This document shows, one piece after another, positions 32,614-41,177 of a DNA stretch of 64,000 nt. Origin of the DNA: Candidatus Proelusimicrobium excrementi (GTDB lineage Bacteria > Elusimicrobiota > Elusimicrobia > Elusimicrobiales > Elusimicrobiaceae). The notes under the pieces are model-generated. The model was not told where the DNA came from. It saw only the letters and a program-made list of their open reading frames with translations, and ran no database searches. The DNA lies in NCBI GenBank assembly GCA_934643455.1, contig CAKUBV010000005.1:124001-188000 (forward strand), in the 5' to 3' direction. The translations under genes and the position numbers were made by a program. Position 1 is the first letter of the stretch, and the number at the start of each line of letters is the position of its first letter.

Positions 32614-35608
32614 CTTGTTTGTTTCCTACTGAGTGTAAAAATTCTTCTAATGTAACTCTACCATTAAAGTAGTTAAGGATTTTTGAAGAATAATGAGATT
32701 TATACGGAACTTCCTCTCCACAAGGTATTGTTTCTAAGTCATAAATCGTATCACGTGCAGTGATTTGTGATTTTTCTTCCTCAGTAATAGTTGATGGGTA
32801 AAGAACTGCCGGAAGCACGCCGAGATCTTTTCGTGTGGCAATAACAATAACCCTTTTCCTTTTCTGAGGAACTCCAAAATGATTGGCCCATAGAGTTCGG
32901 CCCTCTACAAAATATCCCAATTTTGAAAATAAATCAATGATGTTGTGATAGGTTGTTCCTCCTTGGAAGCTTAACAATCCTTCCACGTTTTCAAAAACCA
33001 CTACTTTCGGTTTAATCGCTGATACGATGTCAATAAATGGAACAAACAATTGATTCCTTGTATCATATCGATTCCTTAATCCTGCGAGTGAAAAGCCTTG
33101 GCATGGTGGTCCACCACAAATAATATCGGCTTTTGCTTTTATCCCTTCCCGAATGATTTGATCTTTGATAAGGCGATTTGTAATATCCCCACAAATTACG
33201 GGGATTTCTGGAGAATTAACTTTCAAAGTTAAACAAGCACTTTGTTCAATATCATTACAAATTGCACTTTTGATCCCTGCTAGTTTAAATCCGTATGTCA
33301 TTCCTCCGGCTCCGGAAAACAAATCTATGGAAGAATGACAATCCACTTTTTCTATAATTTTTTTAGCAATACTATAGGCTAACGCTACAGGAACAGCATT
33401 CCCAACTTGTTTTAATAGATCCGTTTTATTGCCAACAAAATAATAATTATCAGGGAAAGTCTGAAATCTAGCTGCTTCTCTTACAGACAAGACGCGTTCT
33501 TTCGTGGGATGTACATAAGTTCCATTCCCAGGTCTGTTAAAATAGGTTGTGATTGTATAACTAGGCTGAGCGTAATCAATCCGCCCATACAAAGTTGTAC
33601 GTCCACCAGTTTGAGTTAATCGCAAGAGCCTTTTGGATTTTTGAACAGTTTCAGCAGGAATAAATTTCCAATTTCCTCCTGGGGGAACACTGTGAATCAT
33701 TTCCAGATCCAAATTGCTTAATTTGAATGTTGTGTGATTTAACAAATACCCATTGTATAGATGTTTATATTTATACTCTATTTTTTCCAATACGGTACGT
33801 TCAAAACTTGTAATATATGGCTTTTTTTGAAAAATAATATCTATGATAGAAGCTTTATTGTCTAGAATTTGGGAGCAGTCTTGCTCTGTCACATCGGGGA
33901 TAATGGCCCGCAAGTCGTTTTTTAAACGCGTAGATATACTGTCTTTAGAAGATACTCCTTCCGTTTTCTCATTTGGATCCATCCGAGTTACTCCATATGC
34001 TCTATACACTAGAGAATCTATCTCTTGAAGCAGTTGCTCAGTTGGGTTATCCATATATTGCTTGGCCAAACGTTCTATATCTGTTTTATAAGTAGTTGAT
34101 ATCGGCAACGGGAAATTAGCAATTTCGTAATTATTCACATGATTGTTGCTACTTGTTAATTTGAAATACCAGTTAATAAGTGAAGAGTTAAGGACGCCTA
34201 ATAAGAACCACAAATTTACTCCTTCCTCATTCTTGTCTACAGAAATAAAATTACAACTATTCCCAAGGACATGATTTCGAGGAATAAACGCAAATTGAAT
34301 TCGTCGGGCTTTCGTCAGATTAGCAATCTGTTGGCAAGCAATACGGTCTTGTTGAATATATCTAAATTTAGACGTGTTTTGAAAAAAAGGCAAAAGCACA
34401 AAGAGTTTTTTCTCACTTGAGGCCAATTTATAATAAAAAATATCTCTTCCTCTGATTAAACGGTATTTCGTCTTCTCCGAAGTAATATACTGTTTATTTA
34501 AAGTCAAGTCCAACTCACCGCGCAAATTATGAATGTAAGACAAATCCTTTATTCTCGGATGTTTTAACATTTGCTTGCGAATCTTATATTCATTTTCCGA
34601 TAAAACACACAAAGCATTTCCATTTTCAGAATCAATCATATCTTCAATTGCGATTTTTTTAGTCGTTTTCTGCTCTTTTGAAAGATAATTATGTAGGGAA
34701 ACCAGGCCGGTTTTACTTCCTTTCTGTAGCAAAATAGCACAAAGAGCTTGGGAAGCATTGACAAAACCAATATTTTCGGGGCAGATACGCAAAGAAATAA
34801 TACCGTTTTCTTGAAATAATTTTGTCCTTAAGGATGAACATGTTTTATCTGATAGGATTGAAGATGGCATTAACAAGTAGCACCTTCCTAAAGGTTTGAG
34901 ATATCTTGTTATAATTTCTTCAACGAAAAATTTATACAAATTTAAGCCGCCTTTTATACTGTATTTAAAGTATAATTCAGCAGCTTTACCGATAGCCTCA
35001 TAACGTGCTTTATCAGCGACGTATTCTGCATTGTTTTTATAATGTGTTTTTTCCGCTTTTAGATTTTTGTATGGTGGGTTTGTTACAACAAAATCAAAAC
35101 CAGTACCAATAATATTTTGGGCAAAATTATTAGAAAGAGGAATATATTTAGGCGAAGAGTCTTTTACATCAAATAAAACCCCCTGTCCAATGTGAGTCTT
35201 AAAATATTGTTCATTCAATTCAATTCCAAACAATGCTTTAACCAGTGTGCATAGATTTTTTCTGTAGACTTTTAAAGCAGCTGCATTTATATCACACACA
35301 TAAATATTATCTAGAAGTTGCTGATATTCTTTTAAATTAAAACCAAGTGTTTTACAAACCATAAGATATGCGAACACAAAGTGCCCTGTGCCTACACACG
35401 GTTCCAAGAATTTTTTTTGAAAAACCGATTGACGTTCTTTTGCGCTTAGAGCAGCAATCATTTCTTCCATCATTGACAGTGCAAAATCTAAGGAAGTGTA
35501 GTAACTGCCAGTTTGTTTTCTAAATATTGGCAATAAATGGTTTTCAAAGTCTTGGCTTGTTTGTTGTATTTCCTGCCAGATATTAATACATTCAAAAGGG
35601 ATATTCAT
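32600..35608 (-). CDS. Fused N6-adenine + circularly permuted C5-cytosine DNA methyltransferase
   Basis: 1002 residues. The N-terminal half is an adenine methyltransferase: FLEPCVGTGHFVFAYL (SAM site) and DFVVTNPPYKNL (catalytic NPPY, about residue 178). The C-terminal 400 residues are a C5-cytosine enzyme in permuted order: first REAARFQTFPDNY and QVGNAVPVALAYSIAKKI (motifs IX-X, about 705-745), then SIDLFSGAGGMTYGFK (motif I, about 766), CGGPPCQGFSLAG with catalytic Cys (IV, about 834), FENVEG (VI) and QKRKRVIVIA (VIII). Type IIS sites are asymmetric and need both strands modified, so one chain with two activities fits the neighbouring endonuclease. Confidence 0.92.
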   Translation of the reverse strand: MNIPFECINIWQEIQQTSQDFENHLLPIFRKQTGSYYTSLDFALSMMEEMIAALSAKERQSVFQKKFLEPCVGTGHFVFAYLMVCKTLGFNLKEYQQLLDNIYVCDINAAALKVYRKNLCTLVKALFGIELNEQYFKTHIGQGVLFDVKDSSPKYIPLSNNFAQNIIGTGFDFVVTNPPYKNLKAEKTHYKNNAEYVADKARYEAIGKAAELYFKYSIKGGLNLYKFFVEEIITRYLKPLGRCYLLMPSSILSDKTCSSLRTKLFQENGIISLRICPENIGFVNASQALCAILLQKGSKTGLVSLHNYLSKEQKTTKKIAIEDMIDSENGNALCVLSENEYKIRKQMLKHPRIKDLSYIHNLRGELDLTLNKQYITSEKTKYRLIRGRDIFYYKLASSEKKLFVLLPFFQNTSKFRYIQQDRIACQQIANLTKARRIQFAFIPRNHVLGNSCNFISVDKNEEGVNLWFLLGVLNSSLINWYFKLTSSNNHVNNYEIANFPLPISTTYKTDIERLAKQYMDNPTEQLLQEIDSLVYRAYGVTRMDPNEKTEGVSSKDSISTRLKNDLRAIIPDVTEQDCSQILDNKASIIDIIFQKKPYITSFERTVLEKIEYKYKHLYNGYLLNHTTFKLSNLDLEMIHSVPPGGNWKFIPAETVQKSKRLLRLTQTGGRTTLYGRIDYAQPSYTITTYFNRPGNGTYVHPTKERVLSVREAARFQTFPDNYYFVGNKTDLLKQVGNAVPVALAYSIAKKIIEKVDCHSSIDLFSGAGGMTYGFKLAGIKSAICNDIEQSACLTLKVNSPEIPVICGDITNRLIKDQIIREGIKAKADIICGGPPCQGFSLAGLRNRYDTRNQLFVPFIDIVSAIKPKVVVFENVEGLLSFQGGTTYHNIIDLFSKLGYFVEGRTLWANHFGVPQKRKRVIVIATRKDLGVLPAVLYPSTITEEEKSQITARDTIYDLETIPCGEEVPYKSHYSSKILNYFNGRVTLEEFLHSVGNKQVKCS

Positions 35609-35696
35609 ATTTCATATTATACAATAACGAGACGCCTTTTTTGAGACAATTTTAAATTATGCTTTATTTTAGCTAGTGATGAATATATTTTTACTT

Positions 35697-35717
35697 CTAT
35701 TGGGAGCAAAGTCAAGT
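35697..35717. repeat. Direct repeat, right copy
   Basis: CTATT then GGGAGCAAAGTCAAGT, the mate of 28347-28367, 7.35 kb away. It lacks the inverted left arm present there. Between 35609 and 35775 nothing else is seen apart from an AT-rich promoter zone for the methyltransferase gene. Confidence 0.7.
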
Positions 35718-35775
35718 TAATAACATTTTACTTCAAAAAAATCAACATATCTTCTATCCCCATAAGAAGCGTGAA

Positions 35776-36069
35776 TTAGTACGAATACTCCGTAAAGGCA
35801 TTAACCTCTTTATCCTCAATATAGAAAGGCATTTTATCAAGAACTTGAGTGTTTACAATACTATTTTTACTAAAGATTTGTTTTGTTTCGTTGCCTAACC
35901 AACTTATATCCCATAAAACTTCTTTTGGATTAGCTACTAGTTGGCAAATTTTTGGGCTATATTTAAAAACTGGATTAATTTTCCAACTAATACGTTGGAG
36001 CCAGATATCCAATAAATCCGTATGAGGTTTCTCATCTAATTTATGTCTAATACTCACTAAAATATCCAT
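35776..36069 (-). CDS. Unknown small protein next to IS3 end
   Basis: 97 residues from an ATG only 8 bases from the IS3 end, with no ribosome site of its own in the remaining sequence. Content is helical and charged (LDEKPHTDLLDIWLQRISWKINPVF), no family recognised. It may be the 3' part of a gene cut by the IS; the damaged DUF5681 frame on the other side points the same way, but I cannot show they were one gene. Short intact gene remains possible. Confidence 0.4.
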   Translation of the reverse strand: MDILVSIRHKLDEKPHTDLLDIWLQRISWKINPVFKYSPKICQLVANPKEVLWDISWLGNETKQIFSKNSIVNTQVLDKMPFYIEDKEVNAFTEYSY

Positions 36070-36143
36070 AGTGGATTTGGTACAAAATCTGGGACAGTAA
36101 ATAAGGGTAAAAGTATAATAGGTTGTATAGGAGAACCGGAATA

Positions 36144-36431
36144 ATGGTTATGAAACGAAAGCAGTACACAAAAGAGTTTAAGCGGCAGATATTTGAGCTA
36201 AGAGAGCAAGGCAAATCGGTGAGAGAAATCAGCAGCGAATATGGCATCAGGGAATCATTAATTTATCGGTGGAAAAAGGGATATGGCAAAATTGGGTTTA
36301 CTGAGAAAGGAGAAACTGTAACTGTGGCTGAATACCGCAGACTGCAGAAGAAGTTGGCCCAAGTAGAGATGGAGAACGAAATCCTAAAAAAAGCAACAGC
36401 CATATTCGCTCGGAATCAAAATTGGAGCTGA
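36144..36431 (+). CDS. IS3 transposase OrfA
   Basis: 95 residues from ATG 36144 (RBS AGGAGA). YTKEFKRQIFELREQGKSVREISSEYGIRESLIYRWKKGY is the HTH_8/IS3 OrfA DNA-binding domain, then a leucine-zipper-like helix LQKKLAQVEMENEILKKA. Its A7 run CTAAAAAAAGC at 36386-36393 is the slippery site for -1 frameshifting into OrfB, giving the OrfAB transposase. Confidence 0.92.
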   Translation: MVMKRKQYTKEFKRQIFELREQGKSVREISSEYGIRESLIYRWKKGYGKIGFTEKGETVTVAEYRRLQKKLAQVEMENEILKKATAIFARNQNWS

Positions 36432-37276
36432 TTGAAAAACAGATAAAAAGATATCCTATACAGGTGCTCAGTCGGACATTGGGCATAGCACGTAGCCGAA
36501 TATACAGGCATTTAGATGGGGAAGTCAGTAGCCGCAGGAAAGCCTCCGAGCGACTAGAGCAAGCAATCCGTCAGGTGTATTTGAGAAGCAATAAAATATA
36601 CGGATCCCCCAAGATATATGCGGCACTTATCCGTCAGGGCATTGAAACGAGCCTAAAACGTGTACAACGTCATATGAAAGCACTTTGGATACGTTCGATA
36701 ATTCGAAAACGATATAGGCCGTGTTGTAGAAAGCAACAAATGTCGGTATGCCACCACCCTAATATACTGAAACAAGACTTCAATACCCCAACGGTTAATC
36801 AGGTATGGTGTGCAGATATCACATACATATACACGTTACAAGAAGGATGGACGTATTTGGCGAGTGTGTTGGAGTTACATAGCCGCAAGGTAATTGGTTG
36901 GGGTTATAGTCGAGTTATGGATACTGCATTGGTCTTGAAAGCCATTAAAAATGCCTGTAATGCGGTGCGAAATACACTTGGTATTGTGTTACATACCGAC
37001 CAAGGCAGTCAGTATATGAGTACAGAGTTTGAACAGTATCTCAAAATAAGGGGGATTGTTCATTCAACTAGCAGAAAAGGATGTCCATACGACAATGCAT
37101 GTATAGAATCATTCCATGCGAGTTTGAAAAAAGAAGAAGTTTATACGAAGCAATACAGAAATTATGAGGAGGCACAATTACACTTGTTTGAATACATTGA
37201 AGGTTGGTACAATAGAAGCAGATTGCATAGCAGTCTTGGTTATCAAACGCCAGATGAAGTTTACCAAAATGGTTAA
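36422..37276 (+). CDS. IS3 transposase OrfB (made as OrfAB fusion)
   Basis: The frame is -1 relative to orfA and stays open upstream to the A7 run, giving KKSNSHIRSESKLELIEKQ as the junction. There is an HTH_21-type N-terminus, then the rve DDE core: WCADITYIYT (D), LHTDQGSQYMS (D), YDNACIESFHASLKKE (E). About 284 residues after the internal TTG; probably not translated independently. Complete, so the copy may still be active. Confidence 0.92.
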   Translation: MELIEKQIKRYPIQVLSRTLGIARSRIYRHLDGEVSSRRKASERLEQAIRQVYLRSNKIYGSPKIYAALIRQGIETSLKRVQRHMKALWIRSIIRKRYRPCCRKQQMSVCHHPNILKQDFNTPTVNQVWCADITYIYTLQEGWTYLASVLELHSRKVIGWGYSRVMDTALVLKAIKNACNAVRNTLGIVLHTDQGSQYMSTEFEQYLKIRGIVHSTSRKGCPYDNACIESFHASLKKEEVYTKQYRNYEEAQLHLFEYIEGWYNRSRLHSSLGYQTPDEVYQNG

Positions 37277-37325
37277 CTCATCATCAGGAATTTTCTCTTA
37301 TTTACTGTCCCACTTTGTGTACCAA

Positions 37326-37841
37326 TACCAATAAGCACAGTGCCAAACGCCTTCCGGCCACCTATCTGCTTAAACATGGCGTTTAGGTTAAGGTCGCACT
37401 TCATCGGGTCGCACGGCTTGGCAGAAGATATGATTTTGTTATGATAGAGAAAGTTATCTATCATTTCTTCCGTCACATAACCCTCTTTAATCAGGCGGCT
37501 CATAAATAGTTCGGCCTTATCCTTGCGTTGGCCCTTTTGGTGTATATAGTAGCTTTTGGCTTTGGATATCACCGCGTAGTGCTTTGTTGGTTAATTGTTT
37601 TGCAAAACCCTGTTCTTTGGTAATTTTAGAGCCGTCCGTAAGCGTAATGGACGAGTTTAATTCGTGTTGGATATACGTATAGATACCGTTTTTACTGCCC
37701 TTGGTGCGGCCTTTGGGGTTACCGCTTTGTCCGGGCTTGAATTGCGTGCTTTTAGGTGGCCTACCATACCCTACTGTGGTATTGCTTGGGTGCGGTGGAC
37801 TCCGCTTGAGCGGTTACTTCTTTTACTTCGCTTTCGTTCAT
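37326..37841 (-). pseudogene. DUF5681 protein gene, broken by frameshifts and IS3
   Basis: The minus strand from ATG 37841 reads 26 codons (MNESEVKEVTAQAES...) to a stop. The neighbouring frame continues with GYGRPPKSTQFKPGQSGNP and KGRTKGSKNGIYTYIQHEL, the DUF5681 signature, then SSITLTDGSKITKEQGFAKQLTNKALRGD. A second shift leads to KDKAELFMSRLIKEGYVTEEMIDNFLYHN, which runs into the IS at 37325. At least two frameshifts and a truncation. Such proteins are small-terminase-like or linked to recombinase modules. It shows that this part of the island is decaying. Confidence 0.7.
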
Positions 37842-37968
37842 ATTACTGCTCCTTATGCTATGTTTTATTTGTTTCCATAGTTATCCCTCTCGAACTTATA
37901 ATTTTCCCTTGCCGATAACGGCAAAACCCACGCTACATTGAAACATTTTTTCTATATTTTGTCAATTA

Positions 37969-38016
37969 TTTCTATTTTTAATAGAAATTGACTAAACGTG
38001 TGAAAAGAGTTATACT
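37969..38016 (+). promoter_or_regulatory. Promoter with palindromic operator for the LexA-like gene
   Basis: TTTCTATT-ttt-AATAGAAA (37969-37987) is a perfect 8-bp palindrome touching a near-consensus promoter TTGACT (37988-37993), 17-bp spacer, TATACT (38011-38016). An operator there would block the -35 box, so self-repression by the LexA-like product is very likely. Confidence 0.75.
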
Positions 38017-38035
38017 GTTTGTATTGGAGAATACT

Positions 38036-38620
38036 ATGCTTTCGGCAAAACAAAAGCAAATTTTAGAACTCGTCCAGCAAAATCCGCAAATCACTTTGGC
38101 AGAGCTTGCTCAAGCGGTTGGCTTAAAGTCGGTCAGCACCGTGCATGTGCATATCCGCAAACTGATTAAAGAGAACTTTTTGGAGCGCAATGGGCACGCA
38201 TTGATTGCCACCCATAGACCCGTGGATGAGTTTACCCCCATCCCTTTTTACGGCTTTGCCCAATGCGGAGATACGGACATTTTTGCCGAAGAAAATGTGG
38301 TGGACTATGTGAATATGCCCACCAAGTTTTTGCCAACTCCTACGCAGGATTTGTTTTTCATTAAGGCCAAAGGCGACTCTATGGAGCCGTCTATTAGCGA
38401 GGGCGACCTGCTGATGTTCCGTAAAACGAGTGAGTTGCCCCCTGTGGGGAGTGTGGTATTATGCCGGAGAGAAGATGGGCTCAAAATCAAGCGCCTTGGG
38501 CAATATAACACCGAGAATGGCCCCGCCTATCGCTTGGTATCGGATAATAAGGCCAAATACGAGCCGTTCCCGGCAGATGACTCTGTCGAAATTTTAGGCA
38601 AACTTGTACGCATGAATTAA
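38036..38620 (+). CDS. LexA-like self-cleaving repressor
   Basis: 194 residues from ATG 38036 (RBS GGAGA). LSAKQKQILELVQQNPQITLAELAQAVGLKSVSTVHVHIRKL is the LexA winged-helix DNA-binding domain. The S24 protease part has FYGFAQCGDTD with a Cys77-Gly78 bond at the cleavage site (Ala-Gly in most LexA; Cys-Gly in UmuD), GDSMEPSI with nucleophile Ser115, and DGLKIKRL with general-base Lys152. RecA-stimulated cleavage on DNA damage would release the operator and perhaps island genes. rhuM follows after 9 nt and should be co-regulated. Confidence 0.88.
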   Translation: MLSAKQKQILELVQQNPQITLAELAQAVGLKSVSTVHVHIRKLIKENFLERNGHALIATHRPVDEFTPIPFYGFAQCGDTDIFAEENVVDYVNMPTKFLPTPTQDLFFIKAKGDSMEPSISEGDLLMFRKTSELPPVGSVVLCRREDGLKIKRLGQYNTENGPAYRLVSDNKAKYEPFPADDSVEILGKLVRMN

Positions 38621-38629
38621 GGAAACTAT

Positions 38630-39637
38630 ATGCAAAAAGATTTACAGTTTTTACTCTACACTACGCCAAGTGAAGATATTAAAATCAACACCGTCATCAA
38701 AGATGAAACCTTGTGGCTAACCCAAAAGGCCATGGCAGAATTATTTGGATGCTCTACGGATAACATCTCACTTCATTTGAAAAATATTTTTGACGAAGGC
38801 GAATTGGAGAAAAATTCAGTTACCGAGAAAATCTCGGCAACTGCCAGCGATGGTAAAAATTATCTAACTCAATTCTATAATCTTGATGCCATTATTTCCG
38901 TAGGTTACCGCGTCAATTCAGCACGCGCAACTCAATTCCGTATCTGGGCTACCAAGGTACTCAAAGAATACATCCAAAAAGGGTTTGTATTGGATGATGA
39001 CCGTTTAAAACAAGGCACCACCGCGTTCGGTAAAGATTATTTCAGAGAGTTATTGGAACGTGTCCGTTCCATCCGCGCGAGTGAGCGACGTATTTGGCAA
39101 CAGATTACTGATATTTTCCAAGAATGTAGCTTTGACTATGATAGAAACTCCAAAATTACCCAAGAGTTTTTTGCTACAGTCCAGAATAAATTTCATTACG
39201 CCATTACCAGTCAAACCGCTGCAGAAATTGTTTATTACAAAGCAGATAGCACGAAAGAGCACATGGGACTTAAAACATGGGCTGGGGCACCGAATAAACG
39301 TATTTTAAAATCCGATGTAAGCATTGCCAAAAATTATCTTAACGAGGAGCAAATCCGCCGCTTGGAACGCACAGTAACGGGCTATTTTGACTATATTGAA
39401 GATTCGATTGAACGCGAAAATACATTTACTATGGAACAATTTGCAGCCAGCGTAAACGAGTTTTTAGCCTTCCGCAAGTACCAAATTTTGCCAGATAAGG
39501 GCTCTATCAGCCACGAACAAGCCAAGGCCCATGCCGAAGCCGAATATGATAAGTTTAACAAGAAACAAAAGATAGAATCTGACTTTGACCGCGTTGTAAA
39601 ATTAACATTAAAAGCACATACAAAGGCAAACAACTAA
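38630..39637 (+). CDS. RhuM-family protein
   Basis: 335 residues. INTVIKDETLWLTQKAMAELFGCSTDNISLHLKNIFDEGEL...VTEKISATASDGKNYLTQFYNLDAIISVGYRVNSARATQFRIWATKVLKEYIQKGFVLDD is the RhuM signature (KilA-N-like, ORF6N relatives). Named as virulence proteins from a Salmonella island, they occur widely on islands and prophages; the biochemical role is not settled. Near-certain co-transcription with the LexA-like repressor makes SOS-dependent expression probable. Confidence 0.85.
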   Translation: MQKDLQFLLYTTPSEDIKINTVIKDETLWLTQKAMAELFGCSTDNISLHLKNIFDEGELEKNSVTEKISATASDGKNYLTQFYNLDAIISVGYRVNSARATQFRIWATKVLKEYIQKGFVLDDDRLKQGTTAFGKDYFRELLERVRSIRASERRIWQQITDIFQECSFDYDRNSKITQEFFATVQNKFHYAITSQTAAEIVYYKADSTKEHMGLKTWAGAPNKRILKSDVSIAKNYLNEEQIRRLERTVTGYFDYIEDSIERENTFTMEQFAASVNEFLAFRKYQILPDKGSISHEQAKAHAEAEYDKFNKKQKIESDFDRVVKLTLKAHTKANN

Positions 39638-39724
39638 CCGAATAAGCGCATTTGCAATTTAAAAAGTCGCCGGAACACATGATATCCCCAAAATGACACT
39701 TTTTATCATTGGGAATACAGCGGA

Positions 39725-40396
39725 TCAATTTTCTACTTCTTTATAAATTTCGTACTCGTCCATATGTTCTTGACGATCACACGCCTTATCAATGTATAGA
39801 TTAGGATTCGAAATAAAATTTTGCCAACACACTGCTTCGATATAGCTACAATTACCATGCCAAATGGTATCACCTCTGACACAAGATTTTTTATCTGGTT
39901 TAGAAAAATTGAATTTGTTTTTACGCAGAATAGGAAATAATATATCAGTATGATGCAAGCGACATCCAGTCGAACAACAAGTTTTATTTTCCAAATAATA
40001 GTCACATGAACCATTTTTGTCTGGTAACACAATAGCCACTAACGCATTAGTATGGCTTGTATTGTCTTGACGAGTAGTTTCCTTGAGTGAATACGAGATT
40101 TCCCAAGGAATCCATTGATCACGCTCACGTTTATTAGGTTCTTTCATACTAGGGGAAATTAACACTAAAGTAACAGAACTATCATAAATTCTATCTCGTA
40201 GCTTTTCCCAAATAGCTTCATCACTCAAATTACTCAAATCTTCCCCATCATGCTCACATTTACAAACATGTTCTAATCCCTTAAGAACTTCTTCTAATCG
40301 GTCCACATAATTACGCGACTTAGTTACACCCACAGAAAATAATGGGGCCACATTATAATCTTCGTACTTGTAAGAAATGAATACTTTTTTGCCCAT
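39725..40396 (-). CDS. TIR-like domain protein (ThsB/MTH538 type)
   Basis: 223 residues. KKVFISYKYEDYNVAPLF...SRNYVDRLEEVL begins a TIR-like fold, with SSVTLVLISPSM and DQWIPWEISYSLKE (Glu99 at the position of the catalytic Glu in NAD-using TIRs). This fits the MTH538/ThsB TIR-like family, whose Thoeris members make a cyclic ADP-ribose signal on phage infection. The C-terminal half is unusual, with eight Cys (NKTCCSTGCRLHH, KKSCVRGDTIWHGNCSYIEAVCW), perhaps a metal site. It starts 12 nt after the small membrane-protein gene with its own GGAAGG, so the two form an operon. Confidence 0.85.
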   Translation of the reverse strand: MGKKVFISYKYEDYNVAPLFSVGVTKSRNYVDRLEEVLKGLEHVCKCEHDGEDLSNLSDEAIWEKLRDRIYDSSVTLVLISPSMKEPNKRERDQWIPWEISYSLKETTRQDNTSHTNALVAIVLPDKNGSCDYYLENKTCCSTGCRLHHTDILFPILRKNKFNFSKPDKKSCVRGDTIWHGNCSYIEAVCWQNFISNPNLYIDKACDRQEHMDEYEIYKEVEN

Positions 40397-40408
40397 AACA
40401 CTTCCTTC

Positions 40409-40795
40409 CTATTTACAACATTCAAATATGACAACAGAAATTAACCACAAAAGCCCATAAAACCCCCAAATGGAAAAAGATTTCACACTTGCCAACCAAC
40501 ATGAATACCCCTTAATATTCATATCATATAACTCTTTCTTACCTTTAACAGCATCTTCAAATAAGTGTCTAAATTTTTTTTCTTGGCATAAATATTGACT
40601 ATCTAAAAATGCCATTAGCACAATGTAAACAATAGGGACAACTAAGAGCCAAGAGGAAGGCGCTTCCTTTGCTATGTAAATGCCATAAATCGCTACAACT
40701 AAAGTAATTGTAAGTTCCTTAAGTTGAAAAGAATTAGCATTATGACGATTAATTATATCTTCTAAAAACTGCAAGTATTGCTCTTGTCCTTTCAT
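40409..40795 (-). CDS. Small three-helix membrane protein paired with TIR
   Basis: 128 residues from ATG 40795 (RBS AGAGAGG). An N-terminal helix is followed by hydrophobic segments at about 27-43 (LTITLVVAIYGIYIA) and 49-65 (WLLVVPIVYIVLMAF), a charged cytoplasmic loop KKFRHLFEDAVKGKKELYD, and a third helix at 107-124. No enzyme motif. The layout recalls SLATT/2TM effector proteins that accompany signal-producing enzymes in anti-phage systems, but I cannot confirm membership. Upstream gene of the TIR operon, so probably the membrane-disrupting or signal-binding partner (inference). Confidence 0.75.
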   Translation of the reverse strand: MKGQEQYLQFLEDIINRHNANSFQLKELTITLVVAIYGIYIAKEAPSSWLLVVPIVYIVLMAFLDSQYLCQEKKFRHLFEDAVKGKKELYDMNIKGYSCWLASVKSFSIWGFYGLLWLISVVIFECCK

Positions 40796-41177
40796 TAAAA
40801 TCCTCTCTAAATAACAGAAACCCTTGCTTCGTAGAAGGTTCATACATTTAACTAAAGCCTAAATGACGAACACAACAGCGCGAAGCAAAGGCTCTATATG
40901 TTGGTATTGTACTAAAATATTGTATTAATTCTCAAAACTTATTTTACAAAGATTTTTGCCCTGTTTCCTTTCATTATTTCCCTGTTTTTTCCCTGTTATC
41001 CATTTTAGGGAATTTGGAGTGTTTTTATCTAAATTTCTCCGACGAAGCATTTTATAGAGATGTGTCTCCATAATCCGCAAAACTCTCCCAAAATGGGCAA
41101 AATTCCCTGTTTTTTGCCTGATAAACAGGGTACCCTCCGTACGCGTTCTAATATGCACCCACAGTCACTACTCCGTG
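40796..41177. other. Gene-free right end of the first element
   Basis: Contains many CCCTGTTTTT/AAACAGGG stretches (for example 40960-41000, 41105-41130), which make a frame of 77 codons on the minus strand (40925-41158) that I do not trust. A possible promoter for the TIR operon lies near 40910. Nothing else is seen up to the attachment core. Confidence 0.4.

Larger units (their letters stand above)
36077..37325 (+). mobile_element. IS3-family insertion sequence
   Basis: About 1.25 kb. Left end TTGGTACAAAATCTGGGACA and right end (reverse complement TTGGTACACAAAGTGGGACA, continuing AGTAAATAAG in both) are imperfect inverted repeats of about 35 bp. It carries orfA and orfB in overlapping frames. 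No 3- or 4-bp target duplication is visible (gat|...|tac), so a flank was probably rearranged after insertion. Confidence 0.9.

Noticed and set aside
40925..41158. 77-codon frame on the minus strand
   Set aside because: Arises from repeated AAACAGGG text near the attachment core; no ribosome site and no neighbours in operon order.
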